Shown: positions 32,850 through 44,897 of the stretch, in pieces
Numbering within the stretch: position 1 is the stretch's first letter
How the letters are laid out: each line of letters opens with the position of its first letter
NCBI GenBank assembly: GCA_014529385.2
Contig: CM043962.1
Span: 129,714,574 to 129,778,573 of the forward strand
Length of the DNA: 64,000 nt
Source: Adiantum capillus-veneris
Taxonomy: Eukaryota; Streptophyta; Polypodiopsida; Polypodiales; Pteridaceae
Reading direction: 5' to 3'
The notes under the pieces: model-generated
What the model saw: the letters and a program-made list of their open reading frames with translations, nothing else
What the model was told of the DNA's origin: nothing
Database searches by the model: none
Made by a program: the position numbers and the translations under genes

Positions 32850-33640
32850 TTTGGCACTTTGAGTGGCAATGTCAATTGGTCATAACAACACTGCCCTATT
32901 GACTATGGAAGAGCTTAAAGAGTGCAAAACTCTATTAGAAAAGATCTATCAGCTATCCTTAGCATGCTTTCAAACAAGAGGTCATTTGAGGAGTTTTTGG
33001 CACCAACCCCGTCCAGGAACAATGCCAAGGGCAATATGGTCTTTCACGCTCTCAAGAAGACTCTCCTGCAAACAATGGAAATAGAAGATGCTCAAATAGT
33101 AGTTATTCCTCTGTCCTTGATCAAGTGACAATTCACAGTGCTAGCCAACTCAATGCTAGTTTTTGGATTTATGGGTAGAGTGTCGACCAATGCCGAACTA
33201 ATCAATTGGCTTTACAGTCATGTGGATGTAACTTAGAGACACCCCCATTGAGGGTGAGTGGTGCTTGATAGGAGACTTCAATATGGTGGAGAATAAAAAG
33301 GATAGAACATGCTCTTCTAGTGTTTGAAAAAGAAAAATGTTTGAGCCTATTTAAGAAGAGGGCATTGGTAGACCTGTGGTCGGTTGGTCCATGAAAAAAC
33401 ACACCGGGCTTTACCTACATAGCCTTCAATATGCCCACACTGCCTCTTGGCTTACAGGTGCTATTGCTCCCATCAAGCTGACTGGATTCCCTCTGTGGTA
33501 GAAATGAAGGTACTCACTTCTCAGAGTCTTATAGATCACCTACCACTGTCCCTGAAACTAAAAAAGCCAAGGGAGAAGGTCAGTACCGCGAAGGATCAAA
33601 GAAGAAACTAGTCATGGGGGAACACCTTTCAAAGAACCAC
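32850..33640 (+). pseudogene. Second L1-type LINE piece: ORF1 and endonuclease C-terminal half
   Basis: ORF1-like coding 'SFEEFLAPTPSRNNAKG', 'FHALKKTLLQTMEIEDAQIV', 'FTVLANSMLVFGFMGRVSTN' (DUF4283-like) runs to about 33225. It then joins abruptly to an endonuclease C-terminal half (33228-33640), which is a diverged duplicate of 32130-32620. The order shows two LINE copies recombined or deleted together. Confidence 0.6.
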
Positions 33641-34860
33641 TTTTCAAAAGTCTTGCTAAAAAAGCCCTGAGCAAGCTCGATGAAGATGTAGAATAAGAGA
33701 ATTCAAGAGCTTGGGATGATGTCTCTACTTGGAGTATCCAAAATTCTATTAAAAGAATGGGCCCAAGGGTAAAGAAGACACACGAGGAAAACCATAAGCA
33801 AAGTTAAGATGAAGTAGGATTGTTCAACAACAAAAAAGAGAGAAGGGACGGCCTCCAAAGCGAAACACAAGAGGTGTCTTGAAGCAAAAGTAGACCTTGA
33901 AGAGTAGCAACTTGAAGAGGTAATGAGGGCAAGGTTACTATCAAGAGAGATCCAACTACAACCAGAGGTTGCCAATCAAGCGTTCTTCTTCACGACACTC
34001 AAAGTGAAGAGGAATTGAGGACCCATATACACAATCATGGACCATGAATGGAATGTCGGACAAGACCCTAATGATATGGCTAAATTGATGTTCAATCACT
34101 TGAGTCATATCATGGGAGAGCTGGAGTCCCAGCCGAGAGAGGTGGACAAAGCAAGAGTCTCACTTCTATAGTGTCATCAGAACCTTAACACCATCTAAAC
34201 CAAGCGACTCACTTCTCAACGGTGTCATCATAGCTATAACAACATCTAAAGCAAACATGATCGAGAAGGTCTTCACTAAGGATGAGTACTTGCTTGCGCT
34301 ACACTCAATAGGCAAGGAGAAATCCCCAGGATGGGATTGTATGACCGAGTTCTTCAAAGAGTTTTGGGGGGGTCTTAAGTCCCCTATTACACACTTGGAA
34401 AACCAAGCCCTTGTTGGAGAGGGGTGATGGATGAGAGGGGTGATGGATACAAGTATAAAAGGGCTCTCATCAAACCTATTCCTAAGAAAACTTTATTGAT
34501 CCCGTGTAAAACATTGGTGGCCCATTACTACGATGAAGGTAGCTTATAAAATTATTGCCAAAGTTTTCACCCTTAGGATCTCCCCTCTTTTGGATAAAGC
34601 GATCACCCTCACAAACATGGCTTTCTCAAAGGAAGGTCAATACATGATAACATTATGGTAGCTATGATCTCCATCAAGTATGCAAAGTTCAATAATCAAG
34701 AATGTATCCTTTTGCAACTTGACCTTGACAAAGCATATGACCAAATCACTTGGTCCTTCTTAGAGAACGTTGGAGAGGGTGAATGGGAACACCCCAAAAA
34801 ACACATACAGATGCCTCTCTATAGCCCATGGTACAACACCCCCGTCCATTAGAAATGACC
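33641..34860 (+). pseudogene. L1-type LINE RT N-terminal part, cut off (copy A)
   Basis: RT lead-in motifs 'KEKSPGWD.MTEFFKEFWG', 'LIKPIPKK', 'HGFLKGRSIHDNIMV' and 'ECILLQLDLDKAYDQITWSFLENVG' are visible. The domain stops inside palm motif A at 'GEGEWEHPKKH'. The catalytic F/YADD part is absent, and unrelated LTR-element sequence follows. Copy B (50283-51240) is cut at exactly the same point, so the fusion predates their duplication. Confidence 0.75.
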
Positions 34861-36194
34861 ATCACAATTGCACACATCTGCATCGTTGATACGTCTACCG
34901 ACGCACAAATGCTCCGCATAATCAACTGACAACAATCACCCCAATTTTTCCCGCTTCTAGTTCTTCCACAAAACGACACTTCTCTCTCTCCCTCTCTCTT
35001 TCTCTCTCACCCACACAGACAGTCGAGGGGGTGCACACTGCTTACACACCAACACCACACACTTTGGAGCAAAGCAAAGACAAGAACGGGGGAAGGGGGA
35101 AGAGAAGGCACAAAATTTGGTGGTGATTAGCTTCTTTTCTTACCAAAAGAAACACCATGTACAATCGACATACGCTTCACCTTGTCTTAGCCCTGTTGGC
35201 ACACACATCAACAAGCCAAAATCGCTTCTTTCGGCACCTCGTAGGCTCCTTTCTTGTGGAACTCTCATCATTGAGATTTCTCCTTAGAACTCCCTTCGCA
35301 GCCCCCCAAAAATCCAAAAACTATTGCTCTTATAGGGCGTTTAGAGCCTCCTCTATTTCTGTCCACTTTTTCTTTTTTTTAGCTTGCTTTGCATGTGAAA
35401 TTTCTCTTTCTATTTTTGGCACGCTTGAGCCCCACAATATGTGTGAGCCCCTCTTTCCCAGGGCAATGACGACGCGGTCGTTGCTCAAGGGGAAGGGCCA
35501 CCTCTACCCTCAAAAAAGATATTGGCCCCATTGGGCACTGGAACAACCCCCTTGTGGACCGGCAACATCATCACTTCCTTGCACTGCCGCTCGACAGCCG
35601 AATGACTGTCGTGCACAATCACATAAGATCAAATGACCAAAGACAAAAAAGATGACGAATTAAATACAAGATCATTGAATGAGCAATGGACATTATAGAG
35701 AATAGTGGCTTGTCAAGTTGAAAATTTCTTTGTGTTAAACATAACATGTAAATCTATTAATCTCTATCCACAAATATCCCCACAAAAGGGTTAACTTCTC
35801 AAATTTAAACTTGATCAACTATAATCCATTAACCTCCAATATGCAGATAAGGAGGACCCCAATTCTTCTTTTGCCCACAATGGCTAAATAAGTGCTCAAT
35901 TTTTTCTTAAATTCGAGAGAGCTTGGAAACCTTCACATAAAAATTCTAAAGGTAAACTAGCTATGTTTGAATATTTTTATACAAATTTTCTCTAATTTCT
36001 ATAGGTGTTCTTATCTCCTAATTTAAAATTTAAAGGTAATTTTCAAATTTTATATTTTTTTATTATACTATACCTAGGTTTTTTTCAAGCACTAGGCTAA
36101 ATGTCTAAGACATGGAAGATGTGGATGAGCTTTTATTTTCCTAATTCTACTCTTGTCTACAATAGATAAATGTCTAAGAGAAAAACACTCAACC

Positions 36195-37365
36195 TCAAAG
36201 CTCCCTATAGCACCACGTGATGGGCAACTCTGGATGTGGCGTTTTTCCTAATTTTTCTCTTGTTGACAATGGCCAACTATCTAAGAAATAATGAATCTCT
36301 TGTAGAGCTACCTCTAGCACCTCGGCACGTGGTACTACAAGAAACTTTGGAGGTTTTTTTCTTAGTGCTTCTCTTGCCCACAATGGCTAAATGTTGAAGT
36401 AAAACAAAGTTAAGCCCAGGTGTCATCACATGGTGGTACATGGAACTACAAAGTAGAATTTTTTTTTTCAATTTTTCTCTTAGACACAATGATTAAATTT
36501 CTAAGATGAAAAAAATTAAGTGCTTTGTAGAGCTATCTATAGAACAACGTGCAAGCACCTGGTGCTATAGGAAGCTTTAAGCCCTTTGTGGAACTAATTA
36601 TAGCACCACCTATCAGCATGGGTACTTTAAGAAGCTTTATAGGGGTTTTAAGCGCTTTGCAAAGCTACCTATAGTACCATGTGGTGCTATAGGAAGCTTC
36701 ATAGGGGCTAATTGAAACTCTTTGCAGAGCTTCCTATAGCACCACGTGTCAACACCTATTGCTATAGGAAGATTCATATGGGCTAATTCAAGCCCTCTGG
36801 GAGATATCTGTAGCACCATGTGTCGATAGGTGGTGCTACATGCAGCTCCGCAAAGGGCTTAATTTTTTCTTCTAAGACATTTAGCCATTATGGACCAAGG
36901 AAACATTAGACTCCTATGTAGTTCCATGTGCCACCACATGCCAACACCTCATGTTATAGGAAGATTTTAAAGGGCTTCACTCTACCTTTGTAAGGGCTTG
37001 ATGTTGTTTCTTAGACACTTGAGCCATTGTGGAAAAGACAATAATTAGAGAAAAAACCTCATGGGAGCTGCTTGTAGCATCAGATGTTGACACGCGGGTC
37101 TACATGCAGCTTTGAAAGATAATTTCTTTTCCTAGTTCTCTAGAGGATCCCTTACCCCCTTGACAATGCTATGCCATTGTGAATACTCTTGCTTCCTAAG
37201 CTCTTATTGTTAATCCACTGCATAGTTGTTGGCCGTACGTGGTGTAACACATAGCTTTGGGGGAGATTTTTCTCCCCCATTGTAGCACCACATGTAGAGT
37301 TCCCCTTACAAAATTAAGCCCCTATGGATCTGCTTCTTGTAGCACCACATACCAATACAAAGTGC
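36195..37365. repeat. Palindromic CACGTG-containing minisatellite, copy A
   Basis: A degenerate unit of about 65-75 bp has the consensus parts CTTTG-GGAGCTACC, TATAGCACCACGTG(TCGACA)CGTGGTGCTATA and GGAAGCTTCATAGGGGCTAA. About five clear units occur at 36513-36860, with more scattered halves on both sides to 37365. Each good unit is an inverted repeat with a CACGTG-like centre (the G-box core). Confidence 0.75.
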
Positions 37366-39348
37366 TACAATTAGGTTCAAAGCAACTTATTTTTTCCCAC
37401 TTCTTTAGAAGACCCCTCACCATTTGCAAATGCTGTCATTTTTGCTACTCTTACTCCTTAAGCTCGCTCCATGGAATATGTACCTAGTCCTTGGTACTGG
37501 TTCTGAAAACTTTTCAATGTCTTAAAATCCTCTTCTTTGAAGCATCTTAACCACGCACATAACTTGGTTTTGGCATTTCAAACGAAGACGTGTGAGTCAA
37601 TTTTTCTTGGCAAGCTAAATGTTTACTTTTCCTCAATACTTACAAATTGCTCAATTAGATGTAGTGTTTTTTCTTTTTTGAAAACTTTCTAAGAGCATAA
37701 GCATTGTTGATTTGTATTTTGATGTCTTCAAATATTGAAGCATGAATTTTGAGTTCATTGATTCATTGCATGGGCCTTACTAATAAGAATGCAAAAAACA
37801 TGTCACTAATCACAACATAGAGTGGAACACATAGCATAAAATGGGTCCTGACCATATAGACATTTGCTTGGGTTTTAGGTCGCTTGGGCTATGGTAAGCC
37901 TTCTAGTCCCCATGGGTTTAGCAACACCTTAATGGTTTGAAATTCAAAGACTTTGAACTTTGGATACCTTACTTATCCCTTATTGATGTCCATTGTGAGT
38001 GAAGATGAGTCTTACCATCTCAGAGGAGGGCAACATCTCCATGTTCTATAAAAGTATTGGTGCAAGATTATCACCATAAATATAGATGAGAACATACATA
38101 TTGAAGGAAAAATTGAGACATGTGTATAATGCTTTGCAATAATTAATTAATGATGATTAAGAAATCAATTAAGTGTTACAATCTCATTACCATAACAAGT
38201 CTGGAGCTCTTTGAAAATGACAAAAGTGTATGATCAACATGGGTACCCAAGGAGTTCACTAAAGTATATGTAACATAGCACATGCATTCAAAAGAAGGGA
38301 TTTTAATTTCTTATGAATTTATAGATTCATGTGTACAAAAGGGGGTAATTAAAATCCATTTTGGTGAACGCACGTGATGTAAGAGAATTTTACTTAGTGA
38401 ACGCTTTAGGCATATATAGCACACAATATTATTTGGCCGCAAGGTTTGGGAGGATATAGGGGCCCTAGGTGCACAAGTTGTCCTCAAAGAGCTTGATCCA
38501 ATTCGCAGCGGGTGAAGAAACATGGAAGCTTGAAGTGCTTCATTGGTCACCAAAAGTGTTGATGGAGTTCACTTCAACAAAAATTAGCTTGATGACACCT
38601 TAATCCCAACAATGGGCGATGTAGGAGGGTTTTCTTGTTGCTAATGCACAAATTTCATGCTAATGTCACTAGTCTCCATGGGTATCAAAATATTCCCCAT
38701 AGTTTGGATGTCTCACCGGTCTCCATGGGTTTAACAACACCTCCAAGTTTTTTTATTCATGAGGTAGCCTTTAATGAAATCCAAAGACATTGAACTTCAA
38801 TGTGAGTGAAGAGGGGCCTTACCCTTTTAGAGGAGGACAACGTCTACTTGCTCTTCAAAAAAAGCTAGTGCAAGATCATCACCATAGATATAATCGAGAG
38901 CATACATATCAAAGCAAGAGGTGTGGCACATGTGTAATGCATCACAATAATTGATTATTGAGTAATTAAGTAAAGAATTAGAAGCTCATTACCATAACAA
39001 AATTTCACCTCTTCCAATATGAAAAAAGAGTAGGATTCAATGTGCGTAGCACACAATATCATTTGGTTGTGATGTTTGGGAGGATAAAGGGGCCTTAGGT
39101 ACACCAGTCATCTACAGCAGTGAAGGAATATGCAATATGGGAGGGTACTCCCTTTTCCTACGTTGTAAGAAGATGCAGGGTTGCCTTTCACATTATAAGC
39201 TAATCAAGGTTTTATTCTCAAAATTATTATCTAAAAGAAATTAATAGCACTCATTAGAAACCTCATAGATGACATAATGATCTAGCATAGAGATCATGAT
39301 AGGGATGCCATAGGATTTGCGAGTTTTGGAAATACTAATCAATATAGG

Positions 39349-39360
39349 GCTCTAGTACCA
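39349..39360 (-). other. Primer-binding-like site (copy A)
   Basis: Minus strand TGGTACTAGAGC lies two bases from the LTR start. It differs from the tRNA-iMet site TGGTATCAGAGC by a TC/CT swap. The same variant is present in copy B. Confidence 0.65.
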
Positions 39361-39362
39361 AT

Positions 39363-39850
39363 TGTTGAAGATTTATGGTGGGTAGAGTAGGGTTGCATTC
39401 ATAGTGCTAAATGACATATTTAACCGCACTTGATTAAGTACTCATAGCAATAATAAAATCTTGCCAAACCAAAGAGAATAAACATGACCTGATTAACCAT
39501 AGCTTGAGACGATGCTCTCTTACAAAGTATGTAGAGATGGAGCCTTACATAGGGAACTTGGGTGGCTAGGGTCCACTTTGATTGAGGGATACTTTACTAA
39601 TTATTGGAGGGAATCATTGAGGGCTTATATACATAACCCATACAAGTGTTTAGATGTAGGTAATAAGGGTATGAATCCACGATATACACCTCATGGGTAT
39701 GACTCCATGATATATACCTCATGGGTATACACATGACACATACATGGACAATCTAGAGAGAGAATACACATGGAAGGAGCAAACAGTTTGCTTCCCAACA
39801 AAAGTCTTACATCTTATGGTGCTACCTTAAGAAGTTTACGCATGTCTACA
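39363..39850 (-). repeat. Right LTR of the copy A element
   Basis: TGTTGAAGATTTATGG to ...CATGTCTACA, 488 bp. It matches 56804-57270. Similarity between copies A and B ends exactly at this terminal CA, which supports the boundary. About 150 bp of unrelated sequence separates it from the gypsy LTR. Confidence 0.75.
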
Positions 39851-39997
39851 ACTCTTGACAATCTTTCAACCATCTAGAGCGATTGTGCATCCATACTGTG
39901 ACACATAATCAAGAGTTGTGTGCTTTAAAATATTCTCTAATGTAGCTTTCACTTTATCTAAATATTTTGTACGCATCATATTCTAATCAGGTACCAG

Positions 39998-40287
39998 TGT
40001 TAACCCTCATGCACATTCCTATCACCTACGACGGACACTGTATTATTTATTTGGTAGAGTCAGCAGGTACCGGGCTTGTCTGTCCAATAGGAAAAGGGTA
40101 AGAGTGATCGCCAATGAGAGGCACACTCTAATTGGAACATTCAAGGGATTAGTTGGCTAAGCATGGGCGCCCAAGTGTGAATGGGGCGAGCTCGTATAAC
40201 AGTCAACTAAACCTAAAATTCACTCATTCTCTCATTTGTGCAATTGCAGAGTGCTCTTGCTCCATCTCCATCTTCTTCTTCTTCATC

Positions 40288-40333
<46 letters not shown>

Positions 40334-40603
40334 CATGAGAGAGAGAGAGAGAGTGTGTGTGTGTGCGATCAAGCATTGCGACGACGGCACGGTGGCGGCG
40401 AGGCGGTTGAGCGCGGCACAACGGCGGCTCCTTCTTCTTCGCGGCAAGGAATCCTCCACAACAGCAAGCATAGAGCGGTGAGTGACACACCATCGCCATC
40501 TTTGAGATTACTAGTTTAGGCTAGTTGCGTGCTTGGAGCCATTTGTGGCTAGCACACAGTGTATTGGCAAGTTCCTTGCATTGATACGTGCAACATACGC
40601 TCA
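39998..40603 (+). repeat. 5' LTR of the gypsy-like element
   Basis: TGTTAACCCTCATGCACATT to ...CATACGCTCA. It contains a (TG)n at about 40288-40329 and a GA run. At the TATA position it reads CGTATAACAG (40193-40202), where the 3' LTR has a better TATA box. A CT-rich and GCG-rich transcribed region follows. Confidence 0.88.
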
Positions 40604-40609
40604 TATTTT

Positions 40610-40627
40610 TGGCGCCGCTGCCGGGGA
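40610..40627 (+). other. Primer-binding site of the gypsy-like element
   Basis: TGGCGCCGCTGCCGGGGA lies six bases after the LTR end. This closely resembles the TGGCGCCGTTGCCGGGGA site used by many plant Ty3/gypsy elements. The leader from 40628 to 41288 shows no gene. Confidence 0.85.
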
Positions 40628-41288
40628 ATGCCATACACTAAACTTGAATGGCACTCTGTGCTTCTTTTGTGGTGCAATTTTAATTGTAGGAAAGGCAGGG
40701 AAGGAAGGTGTGTGTGTTGAGAAGAAGGATTTTGTGTTGCTATTGTGTATTTCTTTGTTAATGAAGTTTTGAAAGGTTGTTGTGTTTTCTCTGTGCTAAG
40801 GTGTTAGTTCTGTGTAATGTAAAGTACAGTAAGTAGGAAGTAGATCTGTGAGAGCTAATGAAGTGTGTTAGTGTGTAACAGTAGGTGTATTAGTTGTAAG
40901 TAGGTAGGTAGAGTATGTGTGTGCTCGCGCAGGCCCCGGCGACCTTATCCCAAAAAACAAAAAAAAACTTAAAGGTAGGACCGGGATCGGGAATATCTCC
41001 CAGACCCAAGCCCAAGCTCACGCTCAGGCTTAGGCCTCAGTCGCCCTTTAAAATTACGTATTTTAGCTTCACGTGACCCAAGCCCAAGCCAACGGAGCTT
41101 CAGGTGACCGAACGTTGTGCTGTAAAGCACAACACAACCCTCTAAGTGATACGCTCGTTTTGAGCTATCACACACTTTAATAAAAAAACCAATCATTAAA
41201 AAACATTTATAAAAAAAAAAACGAGTGAAAACGGACGCCTAAAAAAGTAAGTGGTTAACCTTCGAGGTTATTCGCCGACGCTTGAAGG

Positions 41289-43453
41289 GTGCCAAAGGCA
41301 CATGCATCTACGCCTGGTTGTGTGCTAGAGATGGAGAAACTAAAGAGAATTTCGACTTACGCGAGTTCTCATTATCCACCTACCTTAGGTTCCAGGCCCT
41401 CGGCGGGGACCCAAGGTAGTACAAACCAAGACCCAAACATAGAGGCTAGTGACTTTTCCTCTGACTACAACGTCATGGAGGGTTTCCCAATGCCTAATCC
41501 CAATAGCTCAAGCCAAGACATGCATGCGATGGGCCCGCGGTCCGGGCTGAGCGTGCTTAGCCGCTTGAAGGAAACCTTTAGTAGAGCCACTCGTTCCGAA
41601 CATGGAGCTAATGATGTAAATGAGGGGGGTGGGGAAGTAAATTCTCCATTCATGACCAACGTAGAGCCTTTGCCCTTAGAGAATGTACACGTGAATACTT
41701 CATTCACTACACCTCTTGACTCTTCAGAGCTAATTCCCTCCGAGGTCATATTACCCGATGGTAGAAGCCTTGCCGAAGTTCAAGAGGTTGAGCGATATAT
41801 CGTTGCAGCAAGGGAAAAGAAATTCGAGAGTTTACGCAAGGCAGAGCAACGAAGAGAGTTAACAACGAAAGCCCCTATGTCAATATCCTTGCTAGGAGAG
41901 CAATCGAGTGCTCCTGACTTAGCAACCGCTAAGGGCCAACCCCTAGAAATCAACATTGCATCTAGCTCAAAGGACACCCCTAGCACCTCAATCCAGTTCT
42001 TAAATAAGAAATGGGAGTACCAACTACAAACGGAAATTCTAACCGACCTATACACAGGTGACACCTATCACGTGGGTTGGTTAGATGTCATACAATCCAC
42101 AATGGGTGCTACTAGTGTGGAGGATCAACAACAAAGAGTTTGTGAAGTCATCCATAGGGTCATTGAGTTAGAGAGACGAACAAGGGGATCACCATGCCTT
42201 CAACGGGTCTCGTGAGATTCTTAGATATAGGAAAGGCTAAACAACCGACCTTATCGCAAATGGAGACTCCCTCGGTAAGTCCGATGGATCCTTCATATGT
42301 TGTTTCTCCAAGGGTCTCAGTGCAATTTGCGCCCACAAGTGATAGATTTACCTTTCCAAGTCTAGCTCATCTTTCCCTTGATGACACCATGGCTACCATG
42401 CCTACCCCAATGATGGGCATGCCAAGAAACACGCCATGGACCTCATTTGTTAGTAAAGCACCACTACATAGTAGCTCAATGCCTGCAACAGTACCTACAA
42501 GTGTGTACCAATCGTATGCACATATGGGTCATCGTACTCATGTAGTCCCTACTCCTCCCATTGTTTCAACAACCTATGCTCCACAACCACAACACCCAAG
42601 CTCTTATTTCCATGGGACTATACCGGCTAGCATTAGAATGTCACATCTGACGTCTGCTATGCCTAGGGCCACACATATGAACTTTGGGTTGCCACATGGC
42701 ACAACACCGTACCAAACGTGGAACCCAAGGGCTTCCTATGTGCCAAGCCCAATGCCAATACCTACTCCACATGTAGTCTCTGGAGCACCTCCACCCACGG
42801 TTCCTGCTCACTTAGGTGACTTGGCAACATTTTCTCAAGCTATTGGTCGGTCTATTGCTAAGAATATGCGTAACACGCCTTATAGAGAGCCTAGAAGTAA
42901 GGCAGTACAAATAGCCAAGCTCACACAAAAATTTAGTAGAGACAGGGATGTGAGAAAGCATATCGAAGTGTTTGAACAAATATGCGATTCTCTAGGAGAA
43001 CACAATGACTTGCATAAGAGCAATGCTTTAAGCCTAACCTTAAGTGGAAAGACTGGGGATTGGTATAGAACCCTAAGGATGGAAGAAAAAACGATTTACC
43101 CTACTCTTAGGAGACTGTTCTAGAAAGAATACATACGAGAGGGAGTGATTTGGGGTGTAGCCTCTCAGCTCCAGAAAGCCCAACGAGAGGAAGGAGAGTC
43201 GGTGAGAGACTTTATTAGTCACTTGAAGCATTTGAATTCTCGTTGTAATCCAAATGAGCGCTTCAACAATAACCAATTGCTTGATAGATTCATTAGGGGG
43301 TTACGACATGAGTATATCTACAATGAACTAGTCATTAGAGGTATCACCACTTGGGAAGCAGTCACCACCAATGCGATCCAATTGGAGGATAATTTAATGA
43401 TTCAAGGAGAAAGAGTGTCTGCTGAGCCTAAATCTATTAGCTCGCAAGCATGA
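41289..43453 (+). pseudogene. Gypsy-like Gag
   Basis: The first frame starts at ATG 41289 (MPKAHASTPG) and runs 308 aa with a charged helix near 'EVQEVERYIVAAREKKFESLRKAEQRR'. A frame change at about 42195-42213 leads to a Pro/Met/His-rich linker. The retrotransposon Gag core follows: 'RDRDVRKHIEVFEQICDSLGEHND', 'LSLTLSGKTGDWYRTL', then TAG at 43121, then 'GESVRDFISHLKHLNSRCNPNE', 'LLDRFIRGLRHEYIYNEL'. The TAG sits where Gln would fit. The Gag core matches the Retrotrans_gag type. It would build the particle; this copy is broken. Confidence 0.8.
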
Positions 43454-43508
43454 AGGCATCAAACAATGACCCTAAAGCCTATTTAAGGATTGCATAGTAT
43501 TTAAGCGC

Positions 43509-44897
43509 GTGATGGCCAATAAACCAACCTTAGCATGGACAGACACACCTAGAGTGCCTGCATTGATGCCGGTCCCACCTCTTGAACAAACATCACAACA
43601 CATGGTCCCTAGGGCCCAAAATGTTGTTCAAACAACACCCTTACCACCTCCTGTGCTAGGACCGCAACCACCACATCTGAGAATCACTTCCGTGAATCAA
43701 GTGGGTTGTGAGTCATCTATTGCTTGTTGGGAAGTCTGTGAGGAAGATATAGATCTTAATATTGCCTATGAGATGGATGTGCTTGAAGAAAGTCCACAAT
43801 ACTACATGGATGACTATTGGGGACAAGTCAAACCTGTATATCAAGTAGCTGCTCTTGCGACAAGAGGCCAAAATATCAATTACACTGCTAAGAGACCACC
43901 TCTTCAATGCTATGAGTGTGGAGGTCCACATCGTGTAGCCGAGTGTCCTATTATGCTACAAAAGAACGCCACACTAATGCAAACCAATCAAGCGAGCACG
44001 TCTACAATGCCGATACTCATGTGTAATCGATGTGGCATAGATCATTTGATTGCCCAATGTCCAAATAATCCAAATGCACCGAAGATCACGCCATTAAACT
44101 TGATTGAAGTCACCGAGGAGCCATCACAAAGTACACCTTTGGTACCAGTAAACGTACTCACACGATCGATGCTCCAAAAACAAAATTATATTCTTGAGAA
44201 AAGAGACACGGCATCAATTGCCCAATCTCAGAAAAAGAAGAAAACACGAAGGAAGAGATCACAAAAAGCAGCGAAGTCAGACCTTAGTTCAAAGATCAGC
44301 ATAGGGACTGGTGACGACCCCGTATATATGAACGATGCTGAAGAGGATTCTGATTCAGGAGAAACCATGGAGACCAAAACAACCACTAACATAGAAACCA
44401 ACAAGGAAGATCTTCATGAGCCACAATGGCCAAGATCCAAGAAGAGGATAGGAACTTATCCAAACCCTACAGAGGAGATTGAGCGAGTCAAGCAATTAAG
44501 GAGTTTGGTAGAAGATACCCAAAGGGATCTAGAACCAGTACCTAGGCAGATCCAGATTACAGACATCGTATTCCCTACGCAACAACAACCTCACCAAGTC
44601 CATAGACCCTTAGTCATACCTAGTGTCATCCAAGAAGAAAGTGACTTAAAGTCATGGGAAAGTGGTGGTACTCACTTCTTGATGGAAAGAATGTTTACAG
44701 AGGGACTACCTGATCCTATCGAAGAAATGGAGATCCCATCTTTCCCACGTCAAGGGACTGAAATTCAAAAGGTGCCGTTAAACATTGCCAAATTGATGGA
44801 TTTCATGTCTTCAGAAGTTAGAACCACCATCATGTCCAAACTATATAAAGACCCTGAGCTAGTCTCAGCTCTTCGAGCTTTCCTCAATGGAGAATGA
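43509..44897 (+). CDS. Gag C-terminal part with two zinc knuckles (462 aa)
   Basis: Uninterrupted frame. It holds two CCHC knuckles, CYECGGPHRVAEC and CNRCGIDHLIAQC (about residues 135-190), for RNA binding. A Lys/Arg-rich block (KKKKTRRKRSQKAAK), an acidic stretch and a long tail ending 'SALRAFLNGE' follow. It is in a different frame from the Gag core upstream and the protease downstream. Its TGA overlaps the next ATG as ATGA at 44894-44897. An upstream start is likely in the intact ancestor. Confidence 0.75.
   Translation: MMANKPTLAWTDTPRVPALMPVPPLEQTSQHMVPRAQNVVQTTPLPPPVLGPQPPHLRITSVNQVGCESSIACWEVCEEDIDLNIAYEMDVLEESPQYYMDDYWGQVKPVYQVAALATRGQNINYTAKRPPLQCYECGGPHRVAECPIMLQKNATLMQTNQASTSTMPILMCNRCGIDHLIAQCPNNPNAPKITPLNLIEVTEEPSQSTPLVPVNVLTRSMLQKQNYILEKRDTASIAQSQKKKKTRRKRSQKAAKSDLSSKISIGTGDDPVYMNDAEEDSDSGETMETKTTTNIETNKEDLHEPQWPRSKKRIGTYPNPTEEIERVKQLRSLVEDTQRDLEPVPRQIQITDIVFPTQQQPHQVHRPLVIPSVIQEESDLKSWESGGTHFLMERMFTEGLPDPIEEMEIPSFPRQGTEIQKVPLNIAKLMDFMSSEVRTTIMSKLYKDPELVSALRAFLNGE

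Larger units (their letters stand above)
34870..39362 (-). mobile_element. Internal region of a minus-strand non-autonomous LTR element (copy A)
   Basis: It lies between the truncated LINE and an LTR with PBS. No gag or pol motif is found. The content is a GC-richer end (34980-35640), AT-rich spacers, the palindromic repeat array (36195-37365) and phrases repeated at 37.9-38.9 kb (CTCCATGGGTTTA, GAGGA--ACGTCTCCATG, CAAGATTATCACCATA). The 159-aa open frame at 35157-35636 is not conserved in copy B and is not called as a gene. No left LTR is visible. Confidence 0.6.

Noticed and set aside
35157-35636. 159-aa open frame in copy A
   Set aside because: The matching position in copy B breaks early, the composition is low in information, and no domain is recognised. 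It lies within an LTR-element body.
36195-37365. CRISPR-like appearance of regularly spaced palindromic repeats
   Set aside because: Units are contiguous and diverged, spacers are not unique, and the context is a plant retrotransposon.
41465-42064. Two 94-aa minus-strand frames
   Set aside because: They are shadows of the plus-strand Gag frame.
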